DNA of 64,000 bases, taken from Lucifuga dentata (taxonomy: Eukaryota; Chordata; Actinopteri; Ophidiiformes; Bythitidae). The stretch is from assembly GCA_014773175.1 (NCBI GenBank), contig VXCM01002143.1, positions 60,696 to 124,695 of the forward strand, given 5' to 3'. Below the pieces are notes generated by a model. It did no database searches and had not been told where the DNA came from. It saw nothing but the letters and a program-made list of their open reading frames with translations. The position numbers were made by a program, and so were the translations under genes. How positions within the stretch are numbered: position 1 is the stretch's first letter; each line of letters begins with the position of its first letter. This document shows positions 43,497 through 55,868 of this stretch, piece after piece.

Positions 43497-46400
43497 CTAC
43501 ACGGATATTGTCCTGAAAATGTTAAATCCTGACAGAGCCGTGGATATCATCACACCGGGCAGCTGTGGGTGCCAGTGAATCTCCTTGATCTCTGACTGAC
43601 CCTGGTGTAGAAAGAGCAGTTGAGGGGGCAAGTCTTTCACTCCCTCTATCTTGGCACCCACATCACATGACTCCACAGAGAGATCCCATTGGCTTACTAC
43701 ATTATCTGCTCCAGAGGCACCAAACACGCTGGAGTCCACTGGGTTCCACTCCACTGATGTGATAGGAGCGCTGTGCTGCTTGAAGTTCGCCACAGGTCGT
43801 CCAGTCTGCAGGTAAAACATCAGACTGAAATATGACAGCTGTTCATCTTGTACAATATCATGATTCTGACTGACAAAACATGACATATTCTCTCACTTTT
43901 TTTTAATCGACTAGGACCAACTTGAGGGGACGAGCTCAGAGATCGTTTTCTGTATTTCTTTTTTTTTCTTTTCTAATTTGTTTTGTATCGACTGATTCTT
44001 CAGAAATCAGACTCAGACTTTGGAGACTGGAAAAGGATTCTTCATCCATAAATGAAAATGTTATTAAGTAGTGAAGATGAATTAATTTTGGAGTCACCTG
44101 AAAAATAAAAAAAGACAGCCACCAGCTTCTTTTCATTTCAACACAAAAGCAGAAGTGCAGCAGCAGGAGTATTTTTTAAGATGTTTCCAATGGAAGTAAA
44201 AATAAAAAAGGTATCTTGTAATTAAGTGGTATTGTGTAACAGGTATAAGATAGAACAAATATTATAGGCTGTAGGGGCTTAAGAATATAGTATATAAGGA
44301 ATGAAAGTCCACTTAAGGCTGATGGTGTGCTGTCACAATAGTTTAACATAATTTTTCTTGTAACACTGAAGGAATGTTTGGACTGTTAAGATGATACAAT
44401 CCAACCAAGCCTCAAACAAGTAATAGCTCATATATGGTAACTGCTTAATTTTCTTGCAAGAATGTAATGATTACAAATGAAGCTACTGATTCCTATGCCA
44501 AGCAACCCATTTGCTGCTCAGTTTTACCTTAAACTGTCGAAGGTCCCACACTTTGAGGAGCCCATCGTCCCCTCCTGACAAGAGGAATGGTTCCCTCCTG
44601 TTCCAGCTGATCACATTGATATCTGATGAATGTGCCTCATTGGCTGAGAGCATGGAGTTGGGTGGGGCACGGATATCCCAAATACGGATAGACTGATCCA
44701 CTGAACAAGATGCAAAAACCTGAGGAGGACAAATTTGAGGTTGTAATGCTGGCCATTAGACTAAATATTTACAAATCTATTACAAGTCTAGCGGTCTTGA
44801 TAATCTTCCTTTACAAGAAACTATCATTTATGTTCTATCTATTAGGTGGGAAAAGCAACTCTGTAAGAATTATTTGTGATGCTTTATGACATCTCACTGC
44901 TTAGAAGAATTATAGTTAAAAAACCAATTTATTTCCACAGCAAAGGGCCCTACATAGGATAAACATTGTGTGTAGTAACACATGAAGCAGAACAGTAGAA
45001 TCAAACAAGCATCAGCCTAGTGTGCTGCACCTTCAGCAACTGGTTTGGCATTTTATTAACTGTAAGGCTAAGACAACATGTCACTGAAATAGTTTGGGTC
45101 TTTGATTCTTCATTACAACACAGTGCTGTGGAATTTTTATAGTTTCAAAGGCAATGTTTATTTCATTTCCCTCACTACGCCCTGCTCCTCCATCAAAGCA
45201 CCTGTAAAGCACCGCTGAGTTGGAAAGTTAAACTTTATTACGGCCAGTGGGACATTTCATCTTTTGCATTTGACCCATCATAACTATTTGGCAACAAACT
45301 CCAGACTAGAGGTCAGTGCCTAGGTCAGGGGCAATCAGTGGACACCTCACATACATTTCTAACGCCTAACATACGTGTCTTATGGTGTGGGCAGAAATAC
45401 GCAAACACAGAAAGACCCCGGTCAGCCATGGTGGGGTTTGAGCTCAGGATGTTTTTGAAGACAATAGTGGCCAATNGAAAGACCCCGGTCAGCCATGGTG
45501 GGGTTTGAGCTCAGGATGTTTTTGAAGACAATAGTGGCCAATGATCCTCCATGCCGCTCACTAAATCAACATCTATCTTGGTCTGACTAACAAAGCTATT
45601 ATTAATCTATTCAAACATACTGTAGCCTCAGTAGGAGACCACTGTAGATCTTCTACAGACTTGGTGTGAGAGCTGAAAGGTCTTTGGTCAATCTGCCACA
45701 AATTCCCCCCCTCACGTGGCTCCCACACGTGGATGTTCTTTTTGCAGTCGCCACTGATGAGACGACCTGTTAATAAAGTACAAGCCAATACTTTAGTCAT
45801 CATATACATCTCATGGTACTTTACAGAATTTTGCAGTTGCGAGTGAAACAAAGCACTCAGCTCCAATGTGTCAAGCCGGGTGCTGAATCCTCAAAAAAAC
45901 ATGTCAGGATACAATAGATAGGACAGCACTCCAATTATTTATTTGCTTTTTATTTAGCAACGGATGTTTCGGGCAGATGCCCTTTTTCAGCGTGCAGTTA
46001 ACAAAGAAAATCAACACCAACAGGATTTTTTATTGTCTTGTTTCTTGTAAATTGCAGCTCATTTTATACACTGCCATTAAACATGAATATGACATAGTCA
46101 TGGTTTGCTGACATCGGTGTTGATTTTCTTTGTTAATTGCATGCTGAAGAAGGGTGGCTGCCCAAAACATCCGTTGCTAAATAAAAAGCAAATAAATAAT
46201 CGGAGTGCTGTCCAGAGTGCTATTGTAACTTTACAGAATTTTCACAGATAATATACATATGACATAAATGTAACATGTATAACATAGCTTCTAATAAGTT
46301 TAAAATTTACAAATTAGAGTCCCATTTTACTTAAAAAAATTCTATACTAGCAGTTGCATATATTTTTTCTCCTTCATTTTTTAAAATCCTGACAGCTACT

Positions 46401-49272
46401 TCATACTCAGCCATCCTGAGGTGGGATCCTACTATCTTCCTTTTGAAGGCCCATACTGGCGATTTGCACATTTTAACCCAATGTAACTACAACTTTTGTA
46501 TTCTTTGAATTATTGCTGACCATTTTCCAAAGCATACCATATCTGTTTTGATTGAATTTCTACCTTACTGTCAGCCATCGGTAAAGTATTCAGTCTTCTA
46601 TTCATTTCAATACACAATCAATTTAAACAGACTTAAAAGTTTATTTATATTTTTTGTCATACTTTTGTATAGATATACGTAGTATCTTATATCCAGATAT
46701 ACACAGATTGTGTCTTGATTCAGCTACAGTGTAGTTCACATCAGAATGCATTAGACCCATTTAAAGTGACAACTTGTGATCAGATTTTGCCTTAGATGCA
46801 GACTGTGTCTGACATGTCAGTACTGTACATACAGTATGATTGAATCACTGTATACAGTATGACATATCATATAGGGGATTAATCAGTGCAGGCTGGGACA
46901 TATTTACATTCCCACTACATACATGGTTATTGTCCTCAAATGTCTCTGGATGTGGCCTGACAGATTGAATCAGTGTGTATCTGGTATGTTTTATGGGTAC
47001 ATTCACATCAGATCTTAGTGATCGGATCATCAAAAATGCATTTTAATGTGACTAAAGTCATGAAATGTGAGTAGAAATGGAGTGGTTGAGGACAACCACT
47101 CCATTTCTTCTGTCATGTGGCCTGAGAAGCTGAAGAGTGCTGTGGCTTCCTTCTGCTGTATAAGGTTCACTGTATAAACATTCACTTACCAGGTACTGTA
47201 GGTGACCAATCAATTGCAAAGCCTTCTGTCATGTGGCCTGAGAAGCTGAAGAGTGCTGTGGCTTCCTTCTGCTGTTTAATGAAAGCTGCCATGGCAGCAG
47301 AACTGTGAACAGCCTCTAACTGAGGATGCAGATCAAATATTTCCACCTGTCCCTTCTCTGACCAGACAGCAGCGAGTGACTGCTCTCCACGCTGCGTCAC
47401 CTGAAAAATAAAAAAAAACGAAGTCCTCAAGATTTGGAAAATAAAGTTGCTGATAGAGAAGACAGTGGATCAGAAATGGTATACGACATACTCTGACTCT
47501 ATTAATCCCTCCATAGTGAGGCATCATGGCCAGTTCCATCTGTGGCTTCTTTTCTTCATCTTCCTCATCTTCATCACTTTCTTCATCACTGCTTTCTTCG
47601 CCCTCTTTTTCTTTTTCTGTTCCATACAGGTTATGCATACGCATAACAAGAAGTCTAGAAGAAAGCAACAGAACAGTACTGAGACTAAATACTGAGTGCT
47701 TCAACTGATCTGATGTGCTGCAGTTTATGCTGTGTTTACACTTCAGCTGTTGTACAGCAGTTCCATATTGCAACACAATCACAAGTGGATGAGTAAAATT
47801 AGAAATACACTCATTATAAACACAGTAATGTAAAATTTTAATTAAGTAACGAATAGGCATGGGTTTCTTTTTTACTTTTATTGGAAATTACCTACTATAA
47901 TTTGAACTGGCCTAAATTTTGATAAGTAGGAACAATACGTGCAGCAGAAACCATACTTATTATTTGTATTTCAGTTGATGCTAACACTGTCTTAAGCGTA
48001 CACAGGGTAGATGGCTTTTTCATCTATAATAATAGAATACTCATTAACAATGCCATTAGGGAGCTTACTAATCAAGGGGCAGCGAAAAGGTCATGCCTCT
48101 GAGAAATGAAAGACTGTCACCGTGAAATTAAATACAAAGTGAAAGGTATAAATATAATCCATGATCGAAATGTGAGCAAATGGGTAGTCCCGCCACAGAA
48201 AAGAAAAAAAAAAAAAATGGAAAAATTGGAACCTGTGCTCACTTCCACATTCACACAACAACACATTCCCAATTCCATAGCTTTCTGCATTTATGTAACA
48301 ATAATGCACTGAATGACTGGAAACTGTAAGTCATCAGAACAGAAACCAAACCCCAAAGTATTTTAAAGCGGCACCACGCTACCTGAATACCAAATTTTAA
48401 CCACTGCCCTTTGGGAGGCACTTTAAGGTGCCTTTGCCATAAAATAACATCTAGAAAAAGTCATTAATTCAAACAGTAATTCGTCTACTTAAGTTGAACA
48501 TGTGGACTTTCCTGCACTTTGTATATTCATGATACTTGTTCTGTATCTTATATGTTTCAGATGATATCATTAAAGTCTTAGGTGCTGTCATCGTCAGTTT
48601 TTTTGTTTTAATGTCTTTTTGTTTCAGCATTTTATACTGATAAGTGTGGTCAAAGACAAATTTACACTAGGGTGGACAAAAAGTTTTGTTGTACATTGAC
48701 AGTACTTTCATTTGTATATTGATAGTACCTGTATATACTACAACTACTGGGGTTTTACACAAGAAATCTAGAAACTGGAATGAAAAGTGCAGTGTGTAGG
48801 GCTACAGATGGATATTCATGTTGTCAGTTTTTGAAGGTGTGTATTACCGACCTGTTGCTGAGGGCTGTTTCAGCCTGTGTACCCGCACACAGCAGCATGG
48901 ACACGGGGAACTGCTCTCTGCCGTCTCCATCTTCATCTCTCAGTATATCAAAGCTCAAACATGGAGCTCCTGAATATAAAGCAATGCTCGTTATACACTT
49001 CAATATGACCGCTCAAACCTTTATCTGTGCTAAATTTAGGACATCAACTCGCCTGTTCGGCACTCGTGGTACATGCGGTAAGCAGACCGATCCATCTCCA
49101 GTTCCTCTCCCGGCTGAAGCGGCTCAATTCCGGGGACATACACTTTGGTCTCCCCCTCTCCATTTCCTCCTTCTTCCTCCATCTCATCTTCTTCATCATC
49201 GCTACCAGCTTCATCCATCTCCTCCATCTCGCCTTCTTCCTCGGCAAACGTGTCTTCACCGGGCGCGGACAT
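43497..49272 (-). CDS. grwd1: Glutamate-rich WD repeat-containing protein 1
   Basis: Histone-binding WD40 protein (Rrb1-like) involved in ribosome biogenesis with uL3, and in chromatin and replication licensing (family knowledge). Exons (complement): join(43497..43805,44528..44719,45621..45766,47190..47400,47492..47654,48852..48969,49053..49272), 452 aa. The N-terminus is very acidic (EEEGEMEEMDEAGSDDEEDE), with a second acidic run in exon 3. CAF1C-like and WD40 repeats follow, including HMTEGFAIDWSP, SVEDLQWSPTE, SIRIWDIRAPP, LKVWDLRQF and ITSVEWNP, ending FNIFRTISV. Intron 1 appears to use a GC donor (ACAG|GCGAGT), the only junction that keeps the conserved frame TGAPCLSFDI. Intron 4 carries a 53-bp copy of exon 4 sequence; intron 5 carries an assembly duplication. 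Confidence 0.97.
45225..45475. repeat. Degraded teleost interspersed repeat, grwd1 intron 5
   Basis: Contains phrases typical of a dispersed fish repeat: GGCCAGTGGGACATTT, TTTGCATTTGACCCATC, GGTCAGGGGCA and a final GGTTTGAGCTCAGGAT. It abuts a single-N junction with a 66-bp exact duplication (45410-45475 and 45477-45542). Family assignment not attempted. Confidence 0.4.
45921..46212. mobile_element. Fold-back (inverted-repeat) element in grwd1 intron 4
   Basis: Two inverted arms of about 98 bp (45921-46018 and 46116-46212) with a loop of about 97 bp. The arms share blocks such as AGCAACGGATGTTTCGGGCA and its inverse, with scattered mismatches. Terminal sequence GGACAGCACTCC matches GGAGTGCTGTCC. 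Looks like a non-autonomous fold-back/MITE insertion. No ORF. Confidence 0.6.
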
Positions 49273-50979
49273 CTTGGATGAGGCAAAATTTGCTTACTTC
49301 CGGTATGTTGGATGACCACGTGGTTTAAACATCCTACACGGACACTCCTCCTATGCTGCTCCACACCCCCACTTCTCCCTGCTCTCTCTACCCCCGTTTA
49401 CGGGAATTCAGCAGGCCTCTTTGGCACTTGGCTCATCCAGCTTTGTTACCAGGAAACATCAGGCTCCATTTGCAAGTGTTTGTCTCGGAAATTATCACAA
49501 TTCCAAAGTCTGAACTAGAATGTAAATAACAGCTGTTATCTTGTCCCCTCATAGAGAGCAACATGTGCTTCAGAAGGCACTTTTGCATTTGGAGTTTCTT
49601 GCATATAAAAGAGGGACAGGCCTCTGTACAAGTCATGATTACATATGTTAAAAAAAGGGGAAAACGTGACAGATCTGAAGCAGCACAGACCGGCCCTGAC
49701 TTTAATAGCCTGGTAAGGAACAAGATTTTGGTGCGCAACACTGTAATCAAACATGCTCTGGTAACAGGTGAAAAAAAAGACCACATGCTTGCAGAAAGTC
49801 TATATTTTTGCTTTTTGATTCACTTCTTACTTTCCACATTTTCCAAAACCCCAGGGACAGGATAAAATAATTCTTTGTAAATGTTCAACAGAGCTCCAAA
49901 CTTCCCCTTAGCTCTGTGGTTTGTAAATTTCAACATGGTCTAAAGTATGTGGAAGAGAAGGTTAAAAGAAAACTGGAGGTTAAATCAAATGTCTGTTCCT
50001 AATAGCCTGTGTATTTTATGGGTTATGAAACGGCAAGGAGGATCCTGTGAGGACATGCACATAAACATGCACATACCTGCTTGGGTGTGTACAAGCCGGG
50101 CAAGTGCAGGCGCTAAGCAGTGCGCTTTATTCTCCCTGCTGTTCGTGATAGTTACAGGCAGAATGGGACAGGGCATCTCTGGAGCCCCTTTCCTTCCAGA
50201 GTGCATTCCTCTCTCATCTGCACTTCATCTTTCAGACATTTATCTCAGAGTTACACCATAGTAATGAATGGTTTGTTCATCTGGAACAGCAGTAATGATT
50301 TAGGGCTGAACTCATATGGCTGCACTAAAACACAAACTGATTCCTCTGTGTCTTACAAACAGTCTTCCTGCTGTAATCCTGAATCATATAAACAAAATAT
50401 CATCTGTTTAAGCAGAATGGACGAAATGTGAATTCCTCAGTCTTCTTACTGACAAACAGTGAAATTCATAAGAAGAAACATAATGACTGTTCCTACCCTG
50501 GGGACAGTATATCCTCAATCACCCTTACAACCAAAAACCAAAAAGTAACTAACAAAGCATATATCTAAACAGCTTTAATTTACAATTATTTACAAAAGTA
50601 AACATTCATAGACAACAATATCTTACATTTATATAACATTCATTGTAAACACTGATGAATTCCACATCAGATAGACAATGGCTTATGTGCATTTGCTTGC
50701 TCAGCATTTTAGTCTTAAGCATTAAGAGCAGAGCTAGTTTGAGCTTATTGCTTGCTCTAGAGAAGATGGCTATGAGTTTATAACTGTGATATCACTTGTT
50801 ACAGTTTGCTGAACAGCAAAGTCAGCTATTTAAACTAACTTTGGACATTAGATGCAACCTGTGCATGTCACTTCATATTAATAACAAAGCATACTGCAAT
50901 AAAAACAATATAAGAAACATTCAGTGCCAGAAAATTTTTTGCATTTTGTGTGCGTCATTAAAAATATCAATTTTCATAA
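49273..50979. other. Region between grwd1 and the cytokine gene
   Basis: Both flanking genes are on the minus strand. No coding exon was recognised. An ATTAAA on the minus strand (TTTAAT near 50574-50579) could end the cytokine transcript. The rest is AT-rich unique-looking sequence. Confidence 0.5.
49296..49303. promoter_or_regulatory. grwd1: ETS/GABP-like site upstream of grwd1
   Basis: ACTTCCGG (CCGGAAGT on the minus strand) lies 24 bp upstream of the grwd1 ATG, typical of TATA-less housekeeping promoters. The ATG itself lies in a YY1-like CAAGATGTCC context. Confidence 0.45.
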
Positions 50980-53288
50980 CTATGGCAACAGCCACCAATA
51001 CAGTCTAAATAGCAAGGGGCTCCAGACAGAAGCAGAATATGAGAGGGACAGTGTGCCACTGTTTGAAGGCAGCTGCGTAATGTCCATCATCATCTTCTCA
51101 CTCAGTTCTTCCTCCAAGCTGCTGATAGCTCGGGTGGTTAAGAGTCGGGCTCTGGAGGGACCATACTCCTTCTTTTCAACAAGAGAGGGGGGCAAAGTGG
51201 GGAGGGGACATGTTTGAATTGAAGCTGAGCACCCAACCTTGAGCCACCGGGTAAAAAGCTCTGAAGTTAGACTGAGGAGTTCTTCTGGAGAGGAATGGGT
51301 CAAGGAGAAGCGGGCCAGATCTGTCTCCTCCTGGAATCTCTGTGAGGCAAATTGAAACAAGAGGATTTAGAGCAAACAAACATTTGCAATAGAAAGGAAG
51401 AGAGCGGTTCCAAGATCCACTTTTCAATGATCTACAAGAAAACAACTCCGATTGAGCTCCACATAAGCTCTTCAAATGATTTTAATAAATAATTCAAAAA
51501 GTGTTATCAGTGCAGTAAGCAATTACATGTCAAGTAATCAGAGATAGTTCAGGCTACAAGTTTATTTGAGGGACTAACTCTCTTTAAAACAACCAGAAAG
51601 TTGTCTTGTGAAGACAGGACAAATTTATGAGTAATAACACACTAAAGTTGTATTTGTTATGTAACATTGCTTGAATTCTTAAGAAACTTTACCTCTGTAT
51701 GTTTGTTCTTCTTTATAATTTTTTCCAGTGTTTGCTTTATATCGAGGATTAATGAGTGATTCAGGTGCTCATGCCAGAGATTTCTGAGCAGCACATGCCA
51801 GGAGTCCAGCAAGACGACTGCAGCAGGAAACACGCAGCACTGGAGGGAACGGTAGAACAAGCACTCAAGTTACATTTAGCTCGTCTGAGTAAAACCGAGA
51901 CTGAAAGCTACAAGGAGGATAGTACATTTTGTAAAGGATGCATAAATGTCCTTAACTGATGACATAAACTGTGGTTTCATAGTTGAAAGGGTCACACTGA
52001 GTATTTACCACAGACAGCTGTAAATAATATGAAAGCTAAAGGCTATACTGTCATCAAACCCCCTAAATGTCTTATAAAACTGATGTAAAGGAAAATTGTA
52101 AGACTTATGATCCAGTTTAAATGCAGATCAAACATTGTGAACTCACCGGCTCAGTGTCACAGAGCATGCTTTTTGTATAGTGATGCACAACATTGTAATC
52201 TTTAGGAAATACCATCCGCTAGAAGAAAAATGGAGACAGAAAGAGATGAGAATAAACCCACAGATTAAGAGACAGCTCAGTGGTTCATTATATATTTCAG
52301 TTTATTAAGAAAACCTAAAGTAACTACAAAGATGAATCTACCTAGAATCCTCTTAAGGTTTATGCCATATATATATATATATATATATATGAATCAATAA
52401 TGTTTGACTATAATGAGACTAATAATGAGACTATAATGACTGTAATTCTTTGCAAGTTATCAGATGAGAAGGCAGAGCAGACACTTTGTTCATTCAGTCA
52501 GTTTATCATTTAGATATATGTCTGAAAACTAGATCTCCACCCTCTGACCATCTTCATGCATTAATTAACTAAATGCCTGAACATAATCAAGACAAGTGAT
52601 TGTGGTTTTTAAAGGACATGTGGTATCTCAGGCCTTGGTTGACAAAATATCACTCTTACAGACAGGAACACTGATGGTTTAGAAACAACTAAAGACTGAC
52701 TCACAGCAAGCTGTGTGTACACTTAGAGGACTACGCTGTATCCACAAGAAGTCTGTTAACTTACAAATCCAGTAGGATTGGAGTCGATTGTCGTTTTAAT
52801 GTTTTTCACACCTTCCCAGTCAAAGTCACATCCACCACATTGGACAGTCAAGAATGATAGCAACAACAAAACTATTAGAGACATAATGAGAAAGAGAGGG
52901 GTGGACACAGAGCACATTCAGATAATTGCTGGAAACTTTTTGTGGTTTGTACCGTGTTCAAACCGCATGCCTACTAAGAAACATTACATCATTTCCTGCT
53001 TCAATTAGCTATTTATACAAAAAAAACAAAACAAAACAAAAAAAAAAAACCAAAAAAAAAACCAACACTGTCTATTACCTACTGGAGAAAAAACTCCAAT
53101 ATGTTTTAACACACTGGAGATATATCTTTAAAATGACAAGCTAAGACAACTAATTAGTTTAAAACACAGATAATCACCTCTATACAATAGCCACTTCTGA
53201 CTATTATTTTCCAAAAGATTTTAAAAATCAAATCTGCAAAGAGCATTATTCTGCACTAAAGTTCTTGTTTCTCACCTGGCAGTGACAT
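50980..53288 (-). CDS. flt3lg: Short-chain four-helix cytokine, Flt3-ligand-like
   Basis: Predicted secreted haematopoietic cytokine of the FLT3LG/KITLG/CSF1 class. Exons (complement): join(50980..51339,51693..51839,52147..52218,52765..52871,53276..53288), all GT-AG with chained phase, 232 aa (human FLT3LG is 235). MSLPVLLLLSFLTVQC is a signal peptide. Cysteines lie at 16, 19, 60, 65, 66, 150 and 157. FPKDY (44-48) recalls the Kit-ligand helix A region; FSLTHSSPEELLSLTSEL with W145 resembles the FLT3LG helix D region, followed by C150 and C157. N91-H-S is a possible N-glycosylation site. The C-terminus is hydrophobic (SPLLFRLYWWLLP), perhaps a membrane or GPI signal. Human FLT3LG is on 19q13.33 like GRWD1, which favours FLT3LG over KITLG. 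An alternative start is ATG 52884 without the first splice. The symbol is tentative. Confidence 0.58.
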
Positions 53289-55868
53289 CCTTTTATTTTT
53301 CTAAGAATGGGCACTTCTCCATTTCTCTTGATGAGAGTAATCACTCTGCAGAGGGTTTTCAGTGTCAGTCTGTGAAAGACAAAGTTTCCTCCTCTGTGGT
53401 TTCTTGAAGTCTTTGACACAGAGAACGTTGCAGCGTTTTCTCCTTCACCACTCAGTCTTCAGTCCTCTTCTTAACATTTCTTTCAGAATTCTTCCTTTTG
53501 TCTTCCCATGGTACTTTCCAAAAAGAAAATGCCTCATTTATCCTCTCGCAATCATGCTCTCACTTTGGATTTTCCCACTTAAGACTGACTGGTTGCAGTT
53601 TTCCCCTGTCACAGCTTGTGTGGAAGTGTGTCTGTATTTTTTTTTTTGTTTTTTTTTACTGTTTCCCTTTCCTTTTCCCTGTCTGTGTCCCTGCTGACCT
53701 AGAATTGTCCTGAACACCCTAACTTGAATCACTCCTTTCTCCCTTAAAGCTGGTTAATGGATAATGCGAGAGCAACGCTGGCCTGCTCTTCCCTCCCTCT
53801 GGCACTCTGTGTATCCTCACTCAGACAGAGGCTCTGCTCAAAGTGAAAGTGCTATCAAATCTGGATTGCTTGTCTGCTCCCTTTAAGTCTCAGCCCCTCC
53901 CACTACCACACGTTTTACCTCACAATTGACTAACCCTGCACCCTCCCCCTGCTCCCCTCATACCCTGACCCCCACCCGCTACCCCGTCCTCCCCCTCTAA
54001 ACCAGGCCCGAGGAGGCTTAGTCATGCAGTTGGAGCGTATGTTTTTCATTTTGTCTCTCCCCCACACCTCTGCGCCTGTGGATCCCAATGTCTTTATCCT
54101 TCCATGGCCAATATGCAATATCCATCCTGTTTCATCATCACATGACCATGTTTAAAAAAAAAAAGACAAACAAGATTGCAACACTACATCAACAAAACTT
54201 GCAAGTCATTCAGCATGTGACAGCTACCTTTAGTCATGGCTGTTAAATTTGGCTTGACAGATGTAAATGGTTTGATGATGTCTTACTTTGTGCACAGCTG
54301 TTGCCATCCGGAGGTGTTTTGTCCTGTCCTGTCATGTTCTGTTATGCATCATCACATTGTGCGGGTTGCAGTTGGATGTTTGGAGAGAAGTTAATTAATA
54401 ACGGAAGGAAGCACACAGATGCTTCGTCATGCCACGCAGGAATCGGTCTTCAGTATGTCTTTTTTCAGCCGAGGCCAAAGGAAACAGAGCAGTCTCACAA
54501 AGCTTCATCTATGCTGAGGGAAAAAGAAACGAGAGAGCAACAGCCTCATCAGTAGCAAAGCATTTCAACTCTCCCTGAGGCATCATCAACTCCAAACCTC
54601 TTCACCTAGAATGATGGGTATAAATATCCACTCATTAAGATGTCTTCCTGTTTCATACTTTACTTAAGGGTTTGTAAAATGGCTGGTGTATTGACCAAGT
54701 AAATATGTAACTCATTTGTGTAGCCACAACAAATTGTTATGGTCTTGTGTTTGTATTTGTGCAACTTGCAACCCAGATTTAATTAAGGTACAGAAAAGCA
54801 AAAGTTTAGCTATTAGGTTTTGTTGCCACGCCAACAATGCTGGACAGTAGATTCATTTGACTCAAGAAGCTATGGTCTAATGCTATTTACAAATTTACCT
54901 TTCCTGATTATTAAACTAAATTACACATTATGGGATGATGTTTTACTACATCACTGCATAGGTATGATTTCGTACAAAAAAGGAAAGAAAAAAAATACAG
55001 GCCTCCAATTTAAACAATGCCGTATGTTGGTAAGTTTTATTGACTGAAGTCTGCAAACTTCAGCAAAGTAACAGGCTCAAATAATTTAGAAAAAATACGA
55101 CTTTAGTGGTCCAGTCTGCAAATGGCTCATTAAGAAGCGAAACCCTGCTGATGTGGTGGACAGTCCTGGAGTAAAGTCTTGTTATGCAACTATTTTGTAC
55201 AGTACTGGACACCAGAAACCCATAAGTGTTGTCTTATACCTCTTGGGATTTCTTGGCTAACAGCCACTTTGTAAAGATAAAAAAAAATGTGGGAGGAGAA
55301 GTCCTGGCCTCACTTTAACTCCCTCTTCATCCTTTCAATTCACCACAAGATGGAGCCAATTACAGAATGCAAGAGGATGTCAGACTGACCTTGGACATTC
55401 ATTTATTTATCTCAAACATCAGCAAAAGGCAAAACAAAGTGCCAAACATTTTGTAATAAGTTATATTTTACATATCAGTATGCAGAAATCTTTGATTAGA
55501 ATTCCCTGTAACAAATAAAAACCCTAATAATACATTATCCAAATTGAATTCTGTGCTGGATCATTATCAGGGTTGGCAACACAATCGATTTGTTGATTTT
55601 TAGAAGGAGAATTATGGGTGTGTCACAACTTTCCTGTCGCTCATTCACATGTGTTTTCTCTGTCATTCCACTCAAAATTCTACAGTTAACAAAAATATCA
55701 TTTTTGCTTTCACTTTTTCTTTTCAGTGTTGTCCCTGTTTTGTTGGCTCCCTTTTCTTTTTGACCCGTACCTCCTGCCTCTCTTTCTCTCTGCCTGTCTC
55801 TCTGTTACTGGCTGGGGCTCCTCTCTCCTCCTNCCTCCTGCCTCTCTTTCTCTCTGCCTGTCTCTCTG
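53289..55868. other. Region between the cytokine gene and flcn
   Basis: No gene was recognised. Pyrimidine-rich sequence near 53630-53690 and a C-rich block at 53925-54000 may belong to the cytokine promoter side. A minus-strand AATAAA (TTTATT at 55403-55408) could end the flcn transcript. A 63-bp exact duplication around an N lies at 55770-55896. Confidence 0.45.

Noticed and set aside
48780..49328. 182-aa plus-strand ORF
   Set aside because: Antisense to grwd1 exons 1-2, whose acidic N-terminus and splice sites are convincing.
50980..53288. Naming the cytokine gene kitlg
   Set aside because: FPKDY is Kit-ligand-like, but the helix D region, length and 19q13-type neighbourhood fit FLT3LG better. 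Kept as an alternative.
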